DNA from: Bacteroidaceae bacterium
GTDB lineage: Bacteria > Bacteroidota > Bacteroidia > Bacteroidales > Bacteroidaceae
Length of the DNA stretch: 64,000 nucleotides
Direction of reading: 5' to 3'
NCBI GenBank assembly: GCA_024398755.1
Contig: JAKSIQ010000004.1
Span: 21,088 to 85,087 of the forward strand
This document shows positions 45,290 through 56,193 of this stretch, one piece after another. Numbering within the stretch: the first letter of the stretch is position 1; every line of letters starts with the position of its first letter. The translations under genes and the position numbers were made by a program. The notes under the pieces were generated by a model. The model was given only the letters and a program-made list of their open reading frames with translations, was not told where the DNA came from and did no database searches.

Positions 45290-45607
45290 ATGGAATCTAA
45301 CGAAAGCCAGCAGAAGCAGCTGCAGATAGAACTTAAGGAGGACGTGTCTCGCGGCGTCTATTCAAATCTGGCGATGATTACTCATTCTTCGTCTGAATTT
45401 GTAATGGATTTTATAAGTATTCTTCCGGGAATGTCCAAGGCGCAGGTGGCGTCGAGAGTCATCATGTCACCTGAGCATGCAAAACGTCTGATGCTTGCTT
45501 TGCAGGACAATGTTGCCAAGTATGAGCACTCGTTCGGGGTGATTCAAACGGGCGCCCAAAAGGGTACATTTGTCCCGCCGTTGTCCGATTTCCAAGGAGA
45601 AGCATAA
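45290..45607 (+). CDS. DUF3467 family protein
   Basis: The 105-residue protein fits DUF3467: IELKEDVSRGVYSNLAMITHSSSEFVMDFI, followed by LPGMSKAQVASRVIMSPEHAKRLMLALQDNVAKYE. Function is unknown. Members are common in Bacteroidetes and often sit near core genes. It shares the asd transcript and ends at a hairpin terminator. Confidence 0.88.
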   Translation: MESNESQQKQLQIELKEDVSRGVYSNLAMITHSSSEFVMDFISILPGMSKAQVASRVIMSPEHAKRLMLALQDNVAKYEHSFGVIQTGAQKGTFVPPLSDFQGEA

Positions 45608-45624
45608 AGATTTAAGATTGTTTA

Positions 45625-45670
45625 ACTGCGTGGCAAACCCGTTTGTGCGGGTCTTGCCACGCAGTTTTTA
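45625..45670 (+). terminator. Intrinsic terminator after the DUF3467 gene
   Basis: A long stem (45625-45636 with 45654-45665, plus inner CCCG/CGGG pairs) followed by TTTTT, 18 bases past the stop. It separates asd-DUF3467 from the ribosomal superoperon. Confidence 0.9.
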
Positions 45671-45712
45671 TGTCCTTTTCGGCTGTTAAAAACAAAAAAC
45701 AACCGCTTTTCG

Positions 45713-45743
45713 CTTGTCAATTAATGGAAAAGCAGTATCTTTG
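45713..45743 (+). promoter_or_regulatory. Promoter of the str-S10-spc-alpha superoperon
   Basis: CTTG (45713-45716), a 19-base spacer and TATCTTTG (45736-45743) form a promoter 55 bases before rpsL. No second strong promoter is evident until the end of the cluster, so it may serve many or all of the genes. Confidence 0.7.
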
Positions 45744-45798
45744 CAGGCCAAAAAATTTGAAATTAACTATTATAATATAATAATTTAAAACAAACAAC

Positions 45799-46182
45799 AT
45801 GCCTACAATTCAGCAGTTAGTACGCAAAGGACGTCAGGCTTTGGAAGACAAAAGCAAGTCTCCAGCCCTTGATTCCTGCCCTCAGAGAAGAGGTGTTTGC
45901 GTGAGAGTTTACACAACAACACCTAAGAAGCCTAACTCAGCCATGAGAAAGGTTGCACGTGTTCGTCTGACCAACCAGAAGGAAGTCAACTCGTACATTC
46001 CGGGTGAAGGTCATAACTTGCAGGAACACTCAATCGTTCTTGTTCGTGGCGGTCGTGTCAAGGACCTTCCTGGTGTTCGTTATCACATCGTCCGTGGTAC
46101 ACTTGATACCGCTGGCGTAAACGGACGTCTGCAGCGTCGTTCAAAGTACGGAGCAAAGCGCCCTAAAGCAGCAAAGAAGTAA
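45799..46182 (+). CDS. rpsL: 30S ribosomal protein S12
   Basis: A 127-residue S12 with [20 protein letters not shown] and [10 protein letters not shown]. Lys43 and Lys88, the usual sites of streptomycin-resistance changes, are both unaltered. First gene of the superoperon; a 101-base gap to rpsG follows in which I see no clear structure. Confidence 0.97.
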   Translation: MPTIQQLVRKGRQALEDKSKSPALDSCPQRRGVCVRVYTTTPKKPNSAMRKVARVRLTNQKEVNSYIPGEGHNLQEHSIVLVRGGRVKDLPGVRYHIVRGTLDTAGVNGRLQRRSKYGAKRPKAAKK

Positions 46183-46283
46183 AACAACAAAGTTTTGGTC
46201 AGTAGATGAAGGTTGAGTAAACATCCAGACGTGGAAGTTGAAGAATCAGAAACGACAGCCTAACGAAAACAAAATTTTCAAAA

Positions 46284-46760
46284 ATGAGAAAAGCAACTCC
46301 AAAAAAGCGCATCATTCTTCCGGATCCTGTATTCGGTGATGTTGCAGTGACAAAGTTCGTCAACCATCTTATGTATGATGGAAAGAAGAACACATCATTC
46401 GAGATTTTCTACGAGAGCCTTGACAAGGTAAAGGCAAAGCTTCCTAATGAGGAAATGTCTGCCCTTGAAATTTGGAAGAAGGCTCTTGATAACATTACTC
46501 CTCAGGTGGAAGTCAAGTCACGCCGTATCGGTGGTGCCACATTCCAGGTTCCTACTGAAATTCGTGCCGACCGTAAGGAGTCAATTTCAATGAAGAACCT
46601 TATTTCTTTCGCACGCAAGCGCGGAGGTAAGTCAATGTCAGACAAACTGTCTGCCGAAATCATTGATGCGTTCAATAATGCAGGTGGTGCATTCAAACGT
46701 AAGGAAGATATGCACCGTATGGCTGAAGCCAACAGAGCCTTTGCACATTTCAGATTCTAA
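46284..46760 (+). CDS. rpsG: 30S ribosomal protein S7
   Basis: A 158-residue S7 ([19 protein letters not shown]) with [16 protein letters not shown] and the C-terminal [13 protein letters not shown]. It nucleates assembly of the 30S head and is a translational repressor in E. coli. fusA begins 9 bases later. Confidence 0.97.
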   Translation: MRKATPKKRIILPDPVFGDVAVTKFVNHLMYDGKKNTSFEIFYESLDKVKAKLPNEEMSALEIWKKALDNITPQVEVKSRRIGGATFQVPTEIRADRKESISMKNLISFARKRGGKSMSDKLSAEIIDAFNNAGGAFKRKEDMHRMAEANRAFAHFRF

Positions 46761-46769
46761 TTGTACTAC

Positions 46770-48884
46770 ATGTCTGATCAGGATTTACATCTTACGAGAA
46801 ACATCGGCATCATGGCTCACATTGATGCCGGAAAGACTACGACTTCAGAGCGTATTCTCTATTATACCGGACTCACACATAAAATAGGTGAGGTTCATGA
46901 CGGTTCCGCAACTATGGACTGGATGGTCCAGGAACAGGAAAGAGGTATCACAATCACATCTGCTGCTGTCACCACTCATTGGAAGTGGAACGACAACACG
47001 TATAAGATCAATCTTATTGACACTCCGGGTCACGTTGACTTCACTGCCGAAGTTGAACGTTCCCTGCGTGTTCTGGACGGTGCCGTTGCAGTGTTCTGCG
47101 CAGTAGGTGGCGTTCAGCCACAGTCTGAGACAGTTTGGCATCAGGCCAGCAAATATGGCGTTCCCCGTTTGGGCTATGTTAATAAGATGGACCGTTCCGG
47201 CGCCGATTTCTTCGGTGTTGTTAACCAGATGAAGGAGATTCTCAAGGCAAACGCTTGTCCTATTGAGATTCCTATCGGTCAGGAAGAGTCATTCAAAGGT
47301 GTCATTGACCTTATTAAAATGAAGGCCATTTACTGGCGCGATGAATCACTCGGTGCAGAATATACTGTTGAGGATATTCCGGCCGATATGATGGACGATG
47401 CCCAGCAGTGGCGCGACAACCTTCTTGAGAAGGCCGCTGATTTCGATGACGAGATGATGGAGAAGTATCTTGAAGATGCTTCAACAATTTCCCAGGAGGA
47501 AATTCTGAAGGCTGTCCGTAAGGGCTGCATCAGCCAGAAACTCGTTCCGGTTGTTTGCGGTACTTCTTTCCGCAACAAGGGCGTTCAGCCTCTGCTTGAC
47601 TATGTTTGCGCATTCCTGCCTTCGCCAATCGATGCAGATGGTGTTACCGGTTTCATTCCCAAATCAGAAGAGGAAACCCACCGTGCTCCGTCATCAGATG
47701 AGAAGACATCGGCTCTCGCATTCAAGATTGCCGTTGACCCATATGTCGGCCGTTTGATTTTCTTCCGTGTATATTCCGGTAAGGTAACTGCCGGCAGCTA
47801 TATCTTCAATACCCGTTCGGGCAAGAAGGAGCGTGTTAGCCGTCTGTTCCAGATGTACTCGAAGAAGCAGATTCAGGTTGACGAGGTCTGCGCCGGCGAT
47901 ATAGGTGCAGTCGTTGCACTGAAGGACATCCGCACCGGTGATACCCTTTGCGATGAAGAAGCACCTATAGTACTTGAGAGCATGGACTTCCCGGATCCTG
48001 TTATCAGTATAGCCGTTGAGCCTAAGACTGAGAAGGATATGAGCAAGCTGTCCGATGGTCTTGCCCGTCTTGCTGAAGAAGATCCTACATTTACTGTAAA
48101 GGTTGATGAAGATTCAGGCCAGACTCTTATTTCCGGTATGGGTGAACTTCACCTTGATATTATTATTGACCGTCTTAAACGTGAGTTTGGCGTTGAATGT
48201 AATCAGGGTCGTCCTCAGGTTAGTTACAAGGAGTCAATATCAAAGACCGTCCAGCTTCGTGAAGAATACAAGAAGCAGACTGGTGGTAAGGGTCATTACG
48301 CTTGCATCGTTGTCGAAATCGGTCCTGCCGATGCCGACTGGAAAGGCGGACTTCAGTTCGTTGATGCTACCAAAGGTGAGGCTCTGCCGAAGACATATCT
48401 CCCAGCTATCGAGAAGGGCTTTACAAACGCTATGAAGAATGGTGTTCTCATGGGTGCTCCGATGGAGTCTCTCAAGGTTACTGTTCTTGACGGTAAGTAT
48501 CATCCGGTTGACTCAGATGCCCTGTCATTTGAAGTTTGCGCTGCTCAGGCATTCAAGAATGCTTGTGTCAAGGCTAATCCGGGTCTTACAGAACCTATCA
48601 TGGCTTTGGAAGTTGTCACTCCTGAAGAAAGTATGGGTAATGTGATCGGCGACCTTAATAAGCGTCGCGGACAGGTTGAAGGAATGGAAACCAACCATTC
48701 AGGTGCAAAGGTCGTAAAGGCTCACGTGCCGTTGGCCGAGATGTTCGGTTACGTTACAGCACTGAGAACCATCACTTCCGGTCGTGCCACTTCTTCAATG
48801 TCATACGAAAAGCATGCCGAGGTTTCCAAGGCACTTGCAAGGACAGTCGTTGAAGAGCAGGGCGGTAACGTTTCATTGCTTTAA
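46770..48884 (+). CDS. fusA: Elongation factor G
   Basis: A 704-residue translocase GTPase. G1 is [10 protein letters not shown]2 [10 protein letters not shown]3 DTPGHVDF and G4 NKMD; domains II to V follow, with GMGELHLDI in domain III. The ATG at 46770 is chosen over a TTG at 46761. tuf, which often follows fusA, is absent here; a structured 90-base gap leads to rpsJ. Confidence 0.97.
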   Translation: MSDQDLHLTRNIGIMAHIDAGKTTTSERILYYTGLTHKIGEVHDGSATMDWMVQEQERGITITSAAVTTHWKWNDNTYKINLIDTPGHVDFTAEVERSLRVLDGAVAVFCAVGGVQPQSETVWHQASKYGVPRLGYVNKMDRSGADFFGVVNQMKEILKANACPIEIPIGQEESFKGVIDLIKMKAIYWRDESLGAEYTVEDIPADMMDDAQQWRDNLLEKAADFDDEMMEKYLEDASTISQEEILKAVRKGCISQKLVPVVCGTSFRNKGVQPLLDYVCAFLPSPIDADGVTGFIPKSEEETHRAPSSDEKTSALAFKIAVDPYVGRLIFFRVYSGKVTAGSYIFNTRSGKKERVSRLFQMYSKKQIQVDEVCAGDIGAVVALKDIRTGDTLCDEEAPIVLESMDFPDPVISIAVEPKTEKDMSKLSDGLARLAEEDPTFTVKVDEDSGQTLISGMGELHLDIIIDRLKREFGVECNQGRPQVSYKESISKTVQLREEYKKQTGGKGHYACIVVEIGPADADWKGGLQFVDATKGEALPKTYLPAIEKGFTNAMKNGVLMGAPMESLKVTVLDGKYHPVDSDALSFEVCAAQAFKNACVKANPGLTEPIMALEVVTPEESMGNVIGDLNKRRGQVEGMETNHSGAKVVKAHVPLAEMFGYVTALRTITSGRATSSMSYEKHAEVSKALARTVVEEQGGNVSLL

Positions 48885-48903
48885 TTTAATAAGGAGAGAA
48901 AAA

Positions 48904-48939
48904 GCAGCCCTGATAGCATATGACTCTTATCAGGGTTGC
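48904..48939 (+). promoter_or_regulatory. Hairpin in the fusA-rpsJ gap, possible leader structure of the S10 genes
   Basis: A 12-pair stem (48904-48915 with 48928-48939, one G-U) and a 12-base loop lie 35 bases before rpsJ. No T run follows, so it is unlikely to be a simple terminator. A regulatory or processing role is inference. Confidence 0.4.
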
Positions 48940-48964
48940 AAAACTTAAAAAGAATACAAACTAA
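48920..48964 (+). other. Possible 14-codon leader ORF before rpsJ
   Basis: An ATG in the loop of the hairpin at 48904-48939 opens a 14-residue frame ([14 protein letters not shown]) ending 10 bases before the rpsJ ATG. An AAGGAG at 48891-48896 is 23 bases upstream, too far for a normal ribosome site. It may be chance. Confidence 0.15.
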
Positions 48965-48974
48965 ATCATTTACA

Positions 48975-49280
48975 ATGAGTCAGAAAATCAGAATCAAGCT
49001 GCAGTCATACGACCACGATGTAGTTGACAAGTCAGCAGCAAAGATCGTCAGCACCGTCAAGGCAACTGGCGCTGTAGTAAGCGGTCCTATTCCACTTCCT
49101 ACACACAAGCGTATTTTCACCGTCAACCGTTCGACTTTCGTAAACAAGAAGTCACGTGAACAGTTCCAGCTTTCAGCCTACAAGAGACTGATTGACATCT
49201 ATTCATCAACAGCTCAGACCGTTGATGCTCTGATGAAGCTCGAACTTCCCAGCGGTGTTGAAGTTGAGATTAAGGTTTGA
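48975..49280 (+). CDS. rpsJ: 30S ribosomal protein S10
   Basis: A 101-residue S10 ([21 protein letters not shown]) with the conserved [17 protein letters not shown]. It also acts with NusB in antitermination. The ATG at 48975 is the family start. It opens the S10 part of the cluster. Confidence 0.96.
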   Translation: MSQKIRIKLQSYDHDVVDKSAAKIVSTVKATGAVVSGPIPLPTHKRIFTVNRSTFVNKKSREQFQLSAYKRLIDIYSSTAQTVDALMKLELPSGVEVEIKV

Positions 49281-49333
49281 TGCCTTTTTTGAGAATTGAT
49301 TAATTTACAGTTTACTATTTAAATTTATTTGAA

Positions 49334-49951
49334 ATGCCAGGATTATTAGGAAAAAAGATCGGTATGACATCGGTCTTCGGTGCTGATGGAAAGAATGTTC
49401 CATGCACCGTTATCGAAGTTGGTCCTTGCGTGGTTACTCAGATCAAGAGTGTTGAGAAAGACGGCTATGAGGCTGTTCAGCTTGGCTTCGAAGATGCTAA
49501 GGAAAAGAACACCACTGCCGCTATGATGGGACACTTCAAGAAAGCTGGTGTAACAGCAAAGAGACACTTGGCCGAGTTCAAGGATTTTGACGGTGCGCTC
49601 AATCTGGGCGATGTTATTACCGTCGAGTTGTTCAATGACGCTACATTCGTAGATGTTGTTGCAGTATCAAAAGGACATGGCTATCAGGGTGTCGTAAAGA
49701 GACACGGATTCGGTGGCGTAGGTCAGCAGACTCATGGTCAGCATAACCGTGGTCGTAAGCCGGGTTCAATTGGTGCATGTTCATACCCTGCAAAAGTATT
49801 CAAGGGTATGCGTATGGCCGGCCAGATGGGCGGTGATCAGGTAACTACACAGAACCTTCAGGTTCTTAAGGTTATACCAGAGCACAACCTGCTTCTCATT
49901 AAGGGTTCAATTCCAGGTTACAAAGGTTCAATCGTTTCAATTCTGAAGTAA
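49334..49951 (+). CDS. rplC: 50S ribosomal protein L3
   Basis: A 205-residue L3 ([15 protein letters not shown]) with the conserved loop [15 protein letters not shown] and RKPGSIG that reaches the peptidyl-transferase centre. Its stop overlaps the rplD start by one base (TAATG). Confidence 0.97.
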   Translation: MPGLLGKKIGMTSVFGADGKNVPCTVIEVGPCVVTQIKSVEKDGYEAVQLGFEDAKEKNTTAAMMGHFKKAGVTAKRHLAEFKDFDGALNLGDVITVELFNDATFVDVVAVSKGHGYQGVVKRHGFGGVGQQTHGQHNRGRKPGSIGACSYPAKVFKGMRMAGQMGGDQVTTQNLQVLKVIPEHNLLLIKGSIPGYKGSIVSILK

Positions 49952-50577
49952 TGGAAATCAAGGTATTAAATATCAAGGGTGAGGATACCGGAAGAAAGGT
50001 TGTCCTTAATGATGCCATCTTTGGCATTGAACCAAATGACCATGTCATCTATCTGGATGTAAAGCAGTTCATGGCTAATCAGCGCCAGGGTACTCACAAG
50101 TCAAAGGAAAGAAGCGAAATAAGCGGTTCTACCAAGAAACTTGGCCGTCAGAAAGGTGGTGGTGGAGCCCGTCGTGGTGACATCAACTCACCGGTTCTCG
50201 TAGGTGGTGCTCGCGTATTCGGCCCGAAGCCGCGTGACTACAGTTTCAAACTGAACAAGAAGGAAAAGCAGCTTGCTCGTAAGTCGGCTCTTTCATACAA
50301 GGTTCAGGCTGATGCTCTTACTGTAATTGAAGACTTCTCGTTCGAAGCACCTAAGACAAAGAGCTTTATTGAAATATTAAATAATCTTAAAGTTAGTGAT
50401 AAGAAATCACTCTTTGTCCTGTCTGAGAGCAATAATATTGTATCTTTGTCGGCTCGCAATTTGCAGAGTACAAAGGTCGTCAACGCTTCTTCAGTAAATA
50501 CTTACAGTATTCTGAACGCTGACGCTCTTGTTATGACTGAAGGTGCAATTGAAGTCATTAACGGAATTTTAGATTAA
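49951..50577 (+). CDS. rplD: 50S ribosomal protein L4
   Basis: A 208-residue L4 ([18 protein letters not shown]). It has the extended loop with [31 protein letters not shown] that lines the exit tunnel. In E. coli L4 represses the S10 operon at the leader; here the only candidate leader is the fusA-rpsJ gap. Confidence 0.96.
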   Translation: MEIKVLNIKGEDTGRKVVLNDAIFGIEPNDHVIYLDVKQFMANQRQGTHKSKERSEISGSTKKLGRQKGGGGARRGDINSPVLVGGARVFGPKPRDYSFKLNKKEKQLARKSALSYKVQADALTVIEDFSFEAPKTKSFIEILNNLKVSDKKSLFVLSESNNIVSLSARNLQSTKVVNASSVNTYSILNADALVMTEGAIEVINGILD

Positions 50578-50592
50578 TAAGGAGACTTGATC

Positions 50593-50886
50593 ATGGGATA
50601 CATTGTTAAACCCCTGGTAACGGAGAAGATGAACTCCATTACTGAAAAATTCTCCAACAAGTTCGGTTTCATCGTTCGCCCTGAAGCCGGCAAACTGGAG
50701 ATTAAAAAGGAGATTGAAGACCTCTATAACGTTACCGTTGTAGATGTCAATACAGCATCTTATGCTGGTAAGACCAAGTCACGTTATACCCGCCGTGGAC
50801 TTTCCAAAGGCCAGTGCAATGCCTATAAGAAGGCTATTGTCACATTGAAGGAGGGTGAAACAATTGATTTTTATAGCAACATTTAA
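50593..50886 (+). CDS. rplW: 50S ribosomal protein L23
   Basis: A 97-residue L23 ([13 protein letters not shown]) that docks trigger factor and SRP at the exit tunnel. The ATG at 50593 has an AAGGAG sequence (50579-50584) at 8 bases, a rare good Shine-Dalgarno in this lineage that also settles the start against a TTG at 50587. Confidence 0.96.
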   Translation: MGYIVKPLVTEKMNSITEKFSNKFGFIVRPEAGKLEIKKEIEDLYNVTVVDVNTASYAGKTKSRYTRRGLSKGQCNAYKKAIVTLKEGETIDFYSNI

Positions 50887-50891
50887 TAAAG

Positions 50892-51719
50892 ATGGCAGTA
50901 CGTAAATTCAAACCCACAACCCCGGGTCAGAGACACAAGATTATTGGTACTTTTGAGGAGATTACTGCATCGGTACCAGAAAAGTCTCTTGTTTTCGGAA
51001 AACTCGCAACAGGCGGCCGCAACAATACCGGTAAGATGACTGCACGCTACATTGGTGGCGGTCATAAAAGACTGTTCCGTGTCATCGATTTCAAGAGAAA
51101 CAAGGATGGGGTTCCGGCAACTGTCAAGACAATTGAGTACGATCCGAACCGTTCGGCCCGTATCGCTCTGTTGTTTTACGCAGACGGAGAAAAGAGATAT
51201 ATTATCGCACCTAATGGTCTTGAAGTTGGCGCAACACTGATGTCAGGTGAGAAAGCTGCTCCTGAAATCGGCAATGCTCTTTTTCTCAAGGATATTCCTG
51301 TAGGTACCGTAATTCATAACATTGAATTGCGTCCTGGTCAGGGTGCTGCTCTTGTCCGTTCAGCCGGCAATTTCGCCCAGTTGACTTCAAAGGAAGGTGA
51401 CTATTGTGTCATCAAGCTTCCTTCAGGCGAGGTTCGCAGAATTCTGGGAGCCTGCAAGGCTACAATCGGTAGTGTAGGTAATTCAGATCATGCTCTTGAG
51501 GCATCAGGTAAGGCTGGCCGTTCACGCTGGCTTGGTCGTCGTCCTCACAACCGTGGTGTTGTAATGAACCCGCATGACCATCCGATGGGTGGTGGTGAAG
51601 GCCGTCAGTCAGGTGGACACCCACGTTCACGTAAGGGCTTGTACGCAAAGGGTCTGAAGACAAGACATCCAAAGAAGAGCTCAACGAAGTATATCATCGA
51701 GAGAGCCAATAACAAGTAA
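50892..51719 (+). CDS. rplB: 50S ribosomal protein L2
   Basis: A 275-residue L2 ([17 protein letters not shown]). It has [19 protein letters not shown]-type core and the C-terminal [13 protein letters not shown] loop with the His important for peptidyl transfer. Starts 5 bases after rplW. Confidence 0.97.
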   Translation: MAVRKFKPTTPGQRHKIIGTFEEITASVPEKSLVFGKLATGGRNNTGKMTARYIGGGHKRLFRVIDFKRNKDGVPATVKTIEYDPNRSARIALLFYADGEKRYIIAPNGLEVGATLMSGEKAAPEIGNALFLKDIPVGTVIHNIELRPGQGAALVRSAGNFAQLTSKEGDYCVIKLPSGEVRRILGACKATIGSVGNSDHALEASGKAGRSRWLGRRPHNRGVVMNPHDHPMGGGEGRQSGGHPRSRKGLYAKGLKTRHPKKSSTKYIIERANNK

Positions 51720-51738
51720 TATTTAACCTGAGTACAAA

Positions 51739-52005
51739 ATGACACGTTCACTTAAAAAAGGTCCGTTTATTTACAAGAAGCTCGAGGACAAGGTGCTTGC
51801 CATGAATGAAAGTGGTAAGAAGGTCGTTGTTAAGACTTGGGCTAGGGCATCGATGATATCACCAGACTTCGTCGGTCATACCATCGCAGTTCATAATGGT
51901 AATAAGTTCATTCCTGTTTACGTTACGGAAAACATGGTCGGCCACAAACTCGGTGAGTTCGCACCTACCCGTACTTTCCGTGGTCATAGCGGCAACAGAA
52001 AGTAA
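51739..52005 (+). CDS. rpsS: 30S ribosomal protein S19
   Basis: An 88-residue S19 ([15 protein letters not shown]) with [21 protein letters not shown] and [15 protein letters not shown]. Located in the 30S head, contacts S13. Confidence 0.97.
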   Translation: MTRSLKKGPFIYKKLEDKVLAMNESGKKVVVKTWARASMISPDFVGHTIAVHNGNKFIPVYVTENMVGHKLGEFAPTRTFRGHSGNRK

Positions 52006-52039
52006 ACTGGAGTTTATTTGAAATAAATAAATTAAGATA

Positions 52040-52462
52040 ATGGGAAATAGAAAACATTTGGCAGCCGAGAAGCTCAAGGAAGCTAGAAAGACCCAGTACT
52101 TTGCCAAGCTCAACGATGTTCCTTCATCTCCCCGCAAAATGCGTCTTGTAATAGACATGATTCGCGGAATGGAGGTTAACCGCGCTCTTGGTACACTGCG
52201 TTTCTCCAACAAGGCTGCTTCCAAGGATGTAGAAAAGGTTCTCCGTTCAGCTATTGCCAATTGGGAACAGAAGAACGAACGCAAGGCTGAGGCCGGCGAA
52301 CTGTTCGTAACAAAGGCTTTCGTTGACGAAGGAGTTACCCTTAAGAGAATGAGACCCGCACCACAGGGTAGAGGATATCGTATCCGCAAGCGTGCCAACC
52401 ACATTTCACTTTATGTGGACACAAAGGCCGTTTCACAGAACACTAACGACAATCAGGAGTAA
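52040..52462 (+). CDS. rplV: 50S ribosomal protein L22
   Basis: A 140-residue L22 ([21 protein letters not shown]) with [14 protein letters not shown] and the tunnel hairpin [24 protein letters not shown]. The long N-terminus is usual in Bacteroidetes. rpsC follows after 3 bases. Confidence 0.96.
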   Translation: MGNRKHLAAEKLKEARKTQYFAKLNDVPSSPRKMRLVIDMIRGMEVNRALGTLRFSNKAASKDVEKVLRSAIANWEQKNERKAEAGELFVTKAFVDEGVTLKRMRPAPQGRGYRIRKRANHISLYVDTKAVSQNTNDNQE

Positions 52463-52465
52463 GAC

Positions 52466-53188
52466 ATGGGACAGAAAGTTAATCCAGTTAGCAACCGTTT
52501 GGGTATTATCAGAGGTTGGGATTCCAGTTGGTTCGGCAAATATGACGAACGTCTGGTTGAGGATTCTGAAATCCGTAAGTATCTGAATGCCCGTCTGGCA
52601 AAAGCCAGTCTCTCCCGTATTGTCATTGAGCGTACTCTCAAACTCGTTACCATTACCGTATGCACAGCCCGTCCAGGTCTGATTATCGGTAAGAACGGCA
52701 GCGAAGTTGACAAGCTCAAGGAAGAACTCAAGAAAATCACTGACAAGGAAATCCAGATCAATATCTTCGAAGTCAAAAAGCCGGAACTGGATGCAGTTAT
52801 CGTTGCAAACAACATAGCACGTCAGGTTGAAGGTAAGATTGCATATCGTCGTGCTATCAAGATGGCCATAGCAAATACCATGAGAATGGGTGCTGAGGGT
52901 ATCAAGGTTCAGATTGCCGGTCGTTTGAACGGAGCTGAAATTGCACGTTCTGAAATGTATAAGGAAGGTCGTACTCCTTTGCATACTTTCCGCGCAGATA
53001 TTGATTACTGCCAGGTTGGTGCCATTACAAAGGTCGGCGTTCACGGAATCAAGGTATGGATCTGCCGTGGAGAGGTTTATGGAAAGAAGGATTTGTCACC
53101 CAACTTCACTCAGTCGAAGGAAACTGGTCGTGGCAACGAGCGTGGAGGAAAACCTTTCAACAAAAAGAGAAATAGAAGCAATCGTTGA
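52466..53188 (+). CDS. rpsC: 30S ribosomal protein S3
   Basis: A 240-residue S3 ([20 protein letters not shown]) with the KH motif [12 protein letters not shown] and the C-terminal [25 protein letters not shown]. The mRNA entry protein of the 30S subunit. Confidence 0.97.
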   Translation: MGQKVNPVSNRLGIIRGWDSSWFGKYDERLVEDSEIRKYLNARLAKASLSRIVIERTLKLVTITVCTARPGLIIGKNGSEVDKLKEELKKITDKEIQINIFEVKKPELDAVIVANNIARQVEGKIAYRRAIKMAIANTMRMGAEGIKVQIAGRLNGAEIARSEMYKEGRTPLHTFRADIDYCQVGAITKVGVHGIKVWICRGEVYGKKDLSPNFTQSKETGRGNERGGKPFNKKRNRSNR

Positions 53189-53225
53189 TTGCAATTCGTA
53201 AAATTTGAAACAGTAATATAGAATT

Positions 53226-53657
53226 ATGTTACAGCCTAAAAGGACAAAATACAGAAGAATGCAGAATGGCCGCAGCAAGGGCAACGCTATGCGTGGCAAC
53301 CAGCTTGCTTTCGGCTCTTTTGGCATCAAGTCTCTTGATACCACCTGGATTACAGGTCGGCAGATTGAGGCAGCTCGTGTAGCCGTAACACGTTACATGC
53401 AGCGTCAGGGTCAGATCTGGATTAGGATCTTCCCGGACAAACCAATCACAAAGAAGCCTTTGGATGTACGTATGGGTAAAGGTAAGGGTGACGTTGAAGG
53501 TTACGTATTCCCAATCACTCCCGGCCGTATCATCATTGAAGCAGACGGTGTACCATTTGCAATTGCCAAGGAAGCTCTCCGTCTTGCTGCTCAGAAATTG
53601 CCTGTCACAACAAAATTTGTTGTAAGGCGTGACTATGATTTTAAGAACGAACAATAA
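53226..53657 (+). CDS. rplP: 50S ribosomal protein L16
   Basis: A 143-residue L16 ([19 protein letters not shown]) with [21 protein letters not shown] and [13 protein letters not shown]. Sits near the A site. Confidence 0.97.
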   Translation: MLQPKRTKYRRMQNGRSKGNAMRGNQLAFGSFGIKSLDTTWITGRQIEAARVAVTRYMQRQGQIWIRIFPDKPITKKPLDVRMGKGKGDVEGYVFPITPGRIIIEADGVPFAIAKEALRLAAQKLPVTTKFVVRRDYDFKNEQ

Positions 53658-53671
53658 TCAAACCTTTCATT

Positions 53672-53866
53672 ATGAAGAATTCTGAAATCAAGGAGTTGAC
53701 AACTCAGGAGCTGCAGGAGCGCATAGAAGCCGAATCAGCCAACTACACCGTGATGGGTTTGAATCATGCTATTTCTCCACTGGAGAATCCTTCTCAGATT
53801 GCCAAGCTTCGCAGGACAATCGCCAGAATGAAGACAGAGTTGAGAAGTAGAGAACTTAACAAGTAA
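53672..53866 (+). CDS. rpmC: 50S ribosomal protein L29
   Basis: A 64-residue L29 (MKNSEIKELTTQELQERIEAE) with the conserved C-terminal KLRRTIARMKTELRSREL. Two-helix protein near the tunnel exit. Confidence 0.95.
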   Translation: MKNSEIKELTTQELQERIEAESANYTVMGLNHAISPLENPSQIAKLRRTIARMKTELRSRELNK

Positions 53867-53878
53867 AATAAAGGTTCT

Positions 53879-54136
53879 ATGAATGATAGAAATTTGCGCA
53901 AGGAGCGCCAGGGTGTCGTTATCAGCGACAAGATGGACAAGACTGTTGTAGTTCTGTCCGTCTTCAAGGAGAAGCACCCTATTTATGGCAAGTTCGTCAG
54001 AAAGACGAAAAAGTACCATGTTCATGACGAGAACAATGAATGCGGAATAGGTGATACCGTTCGTATTATGGAAACCCGTCCTCTGAGCAAGACTAAGAGA
54101 TGGAGATTAAAGGAAATCGTTGAAAAGGCTAAGTAA
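53879..54136 (+). CDS. rpsQ: 30S ribosomal protein S17
   Basis: An 85-residue S17 ([25 protein letters not shown]) with [19 protein letters not shown] and [18 protein letters not shown]. rplN follows after 2 bases. Confidence 0.96.
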   Translation: MNDRNLRKERQGVVISDKMDKTVVVLSVFKEKHPIYGKFVRKTKKYHVHDENNECGIGDTVRIMETRPLSKTKRWRLKEIVEKAK

Positions 54137-54138
54137 TC

Positions 54139-54504
54139 ATGATACAGACAGAATCAAGACTCACAGTATGTGACAACAGCGGCGCCAAGGAGTGCCTCTG
54201 CATTCGTGTGCTTGGTGGTACCAAGAAGCGTTATGCTACGGTTGGCGACACCATCGTGGTTACAGTAAAGAGCGTTATCCCTTCAAGTGATATGAAGAAG
54301 GGTACCGTTTCTAAGGCTTTGGTTGTTCGTACAAAGAAGGAGATACGTCGTGCAGACGGTTCATATATCCGCTTTGACGACAATGCTTGCGTGCTCCTTG
54401 CAAATACAGGTGAAATCAAGGGTAGCCGCATCTTCGGTCCTGTTGCACGTGAACTTCGTGCCGTGAACATGAAGGTCGTTTCCTTGGCTCCTGAAGTACT
54501 TTAA
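54139..54504 (+). CDS. rplN: 50S ribosomal protein L14
   Basis: A 121-residue L14 ([18 protein letters not shown]) with [24 protein letters not shown] and [13 protein letters not shown]. First gene of the spc part. Confidence 0.97.
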   Translation: MIQTESRLTVCDNSGAKECLCIRVLGGTKKRYATVGDTIVVTVKSVIPSSDMKKGTVSKALVVRTKKEIRRADGSYIRFDDNACVLLANTGEIKGSRIFGPVARELRAVNMKVVSLAPEVL

Positions 54505-54524
54505 TTACAAAAAAAGTAAGAGTA

Positions 54525-54845
54525 ATGAGTAAGTTACATATCAAGAAGAACGACACCGTTTTCGTCAATGCTGGCGAAGACAAGGGCAAGACTGGCAAAG
54601 TCTTGAAGGTGTTCGTCAAAGAACAGAGGGCTATCGTTGAGGGCGTTAATTTCGTCTCAAAGAATACCAAGCCAAGCGCCAAGAATCCTCAGGGTGGCAT
54701 CATCAAGCAGGAGGCGCCTATTCATATTTCAAATCTTAACCCAGTAGATCCCAAGACCGGTGCTCCAACTCGCGTTGGCCGTGCTAAGAATGCTGAGGGT
54801 AAGTCAGTACGAATTGCAAAGAAATCAGGAGAGGAGATTAAGTAA
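54525..54845 (+). CDS. rplX: 50S ribosomal protein L24
   Basis: A 106-residue L24 ([24 protein letters not shown]) with a KOW motif and [22 protein letters not shown]. Its last base overlaps the rplE start (TAATG). Confidence 0.96.
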   Translation: MSKLHIKKNDTVFVNAGEDKGKTGKVLKVFVKEQRAIVEGVNFVSKNTKPSAKNPQGGIIKQEAPIHISNLNPVDPKTGAPTRVGRAKNAEGKSVRIAKKSGEEIK

Positions 54846-55402
54846 TGAGCACTACTGCAAATCTTAAGAAAGAGTATGCCGAGCGTATCGCTCCAGCACT
54901 TAAGGAGAAATTCCAGTATTCTTCTTCAATGCAGATTCCTGTCCTGAAGAAGATTGTCATCAATCAGGGCCTTGGCAAGCTTGCTATCGCCGACAAGAAG
55001 ATTATTGATACAGCAATTGCAGAATTGACTGCTATTACCGGTCAGAAGGCCGTTGCTACAGTATCAAAGAAGGATATAGCAAATTTCAAGCTTCGTAAGA
55101 AGATGCCTATCGGCGTAATGGTTACACTTCGTCGTGAGCGCATGTATGAGTTCCTTGAAAGACTTGTCCGTGTAGCTCTTCCACGTATCCGTGACTTCAA
55201 GGGTATTGAAAGCAAGTTTGACGGTATGGGTAATTATTCTCTGGGTATCCAGGAACAGATTATCTTCCCGGAAATCAACATCGACAGCATTACAAACATA
55301 CTTGGTATGAACATCACTTTCGTTACTTCAGCTAAGACTGATGAAGAAGGTTATGCTCTTCTCAAGGAGTTCGGTCTGCCGTTCAAGAATGAAAACAAAT
55401 AA
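54845..55402 (+). CDS. rplE: 50S ribosomal protein L5
   Basis: A 185-residue L5 with [37 protein letters not shown] and the closing [15 protein letters not shown]. Binds 5S rRNA and contacts the 30S head. Confidence 0.97.
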   Translation: MSTTANLKKEYAERIAPALKEKFQYSSSMQIPVLKKIVINQGLGKLAIADKKIIDTAIAELTAITGQKAVATVSKKDIANFKLRKKMPIGVMVTLRRERMYEFLERLVRVALPRIRDFKGIESKFDGMGNYSLGIQEQIIFPEINIDSITNILGMNITFVTSAKTDEEGYALLKEFGLPFKNENK

Positions 55403-55409
55403 GTAAGAC

Positions 55410-55715
55410 ATGGCAAAAGAATCAATGAAGGCTCGCGAAGTAAAGCGTGCCAAGATGGCTGCCAAGTACGCCAACAAGCGTGCCGCCCTCAAGGAAATAG
55501 TTCGCAAGGGTAACGAAGATCCGATTGCTGCCTATGAGGCTGCTCAGAAGCTGCAGGATCTGCCTTACAATGCAAATCCAATCCGTCAGCACAATCGCTG
55601 CAAACTGACTGGACGTCCAAAGGGTTATATGCGCCTGTTCGGTCTTTCAAGAATCCAGTTCCGTGAGATGGCATCTCAGGGTCTGATTCCTGGAGTACGC
55701 AAGGCTAGCTGGTAA
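55410..55715 (+). CDS. rpsN: 30S ribosomal protein S14, zinc-free long form
   Basis: A 101-residue S14 ([20 protein letters not shown]) with [25 protein letters not shown] and [11 protein letters not shown]. The length and the lack of the CxxC...CxxC zinc ribbon identify the zinc-independent form. Confidence 0.96.
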   Translation: MAKESMKAREVKRAKMAAKYANKRAALKEIVRKGNEDPIAAYEAAQKLQDLPYNANPIRQHNRCKLTGRPKGYMRLFGLSRIQFREMASQGLIPGVRKASW

Positions 55716-55780
55716 TACATGACTAGTGAGTGTTAATTAAATATTGTCAGGAAGTCCTGATCAATTTAAAACAGTTTTTT

Positions 55781-56176
55781 ATGACAGATCCTATTGCAGA
55801 TTATCTGACGAGGCTGCGCAATGCCATTCAGGCAAAGCACAAGGTAGTTGAAATACCTGCCTCAAATCTCAAGAAAGAGATCACCAAGATCCTTTTTGAG
55901 AAGGGTTACATCTTGAACTACAAGTTCGTGGAAGATGGACCTCAGGGTACCATAAAGGTCGCCCTCAAGTACGATCCGGCCAGCAAGGCTTGCGCTATCA
56001 GGAAACTCGAGAGAATTTCTTCTCCTGGTTTGCGTCAGTACACAGGCTATCGTGAAATGCCGAGAGTAATCAATGGTTTGGGTATTGCTATTATATCCAC
56101 ATCAAAAGGTGTTATGACAGACAAGGAAGCCGCTCAGTACAAGATTGGCGGTGAAGTTCTTTGCTACGTCTATTAA
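55781..56176 (+). CDS. rpsH: 30S ribosomal protein S8
   Basis: A 131-residue S8 (MTDPIADYLTRLRNAIQAKH) with SSPGLRQYTGYREMPRVINGLGI and ISTSKGVMTDKEA. In E. coli S8 represses the spc operon. The ATG at 55781 is the family start; the 65-base gap from rpsN holds nothing I can define. Confidence 0.96.
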   Translation: MTDPIADYLTRLRNAIQAKHKVVEIPASNLKKEITKILFEKGYILNYKFVEDGPQGTIKVALKYDPASKACAIRKLERISSPGLRQYTGYREMPRVINGLGIAIISTSKGVMTDKEAAQYKIGGEVLCYVY

Positions 56177-56193
56177 TAGAAGGAGATACTACT

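Noticed and set aside
46183-46283. Possible regulatory leader between rpsL and rpsG
   Set aside because: The 101-base gap is A-rich and I could not find a stable stem or conserved motif, so no feature is claimed.
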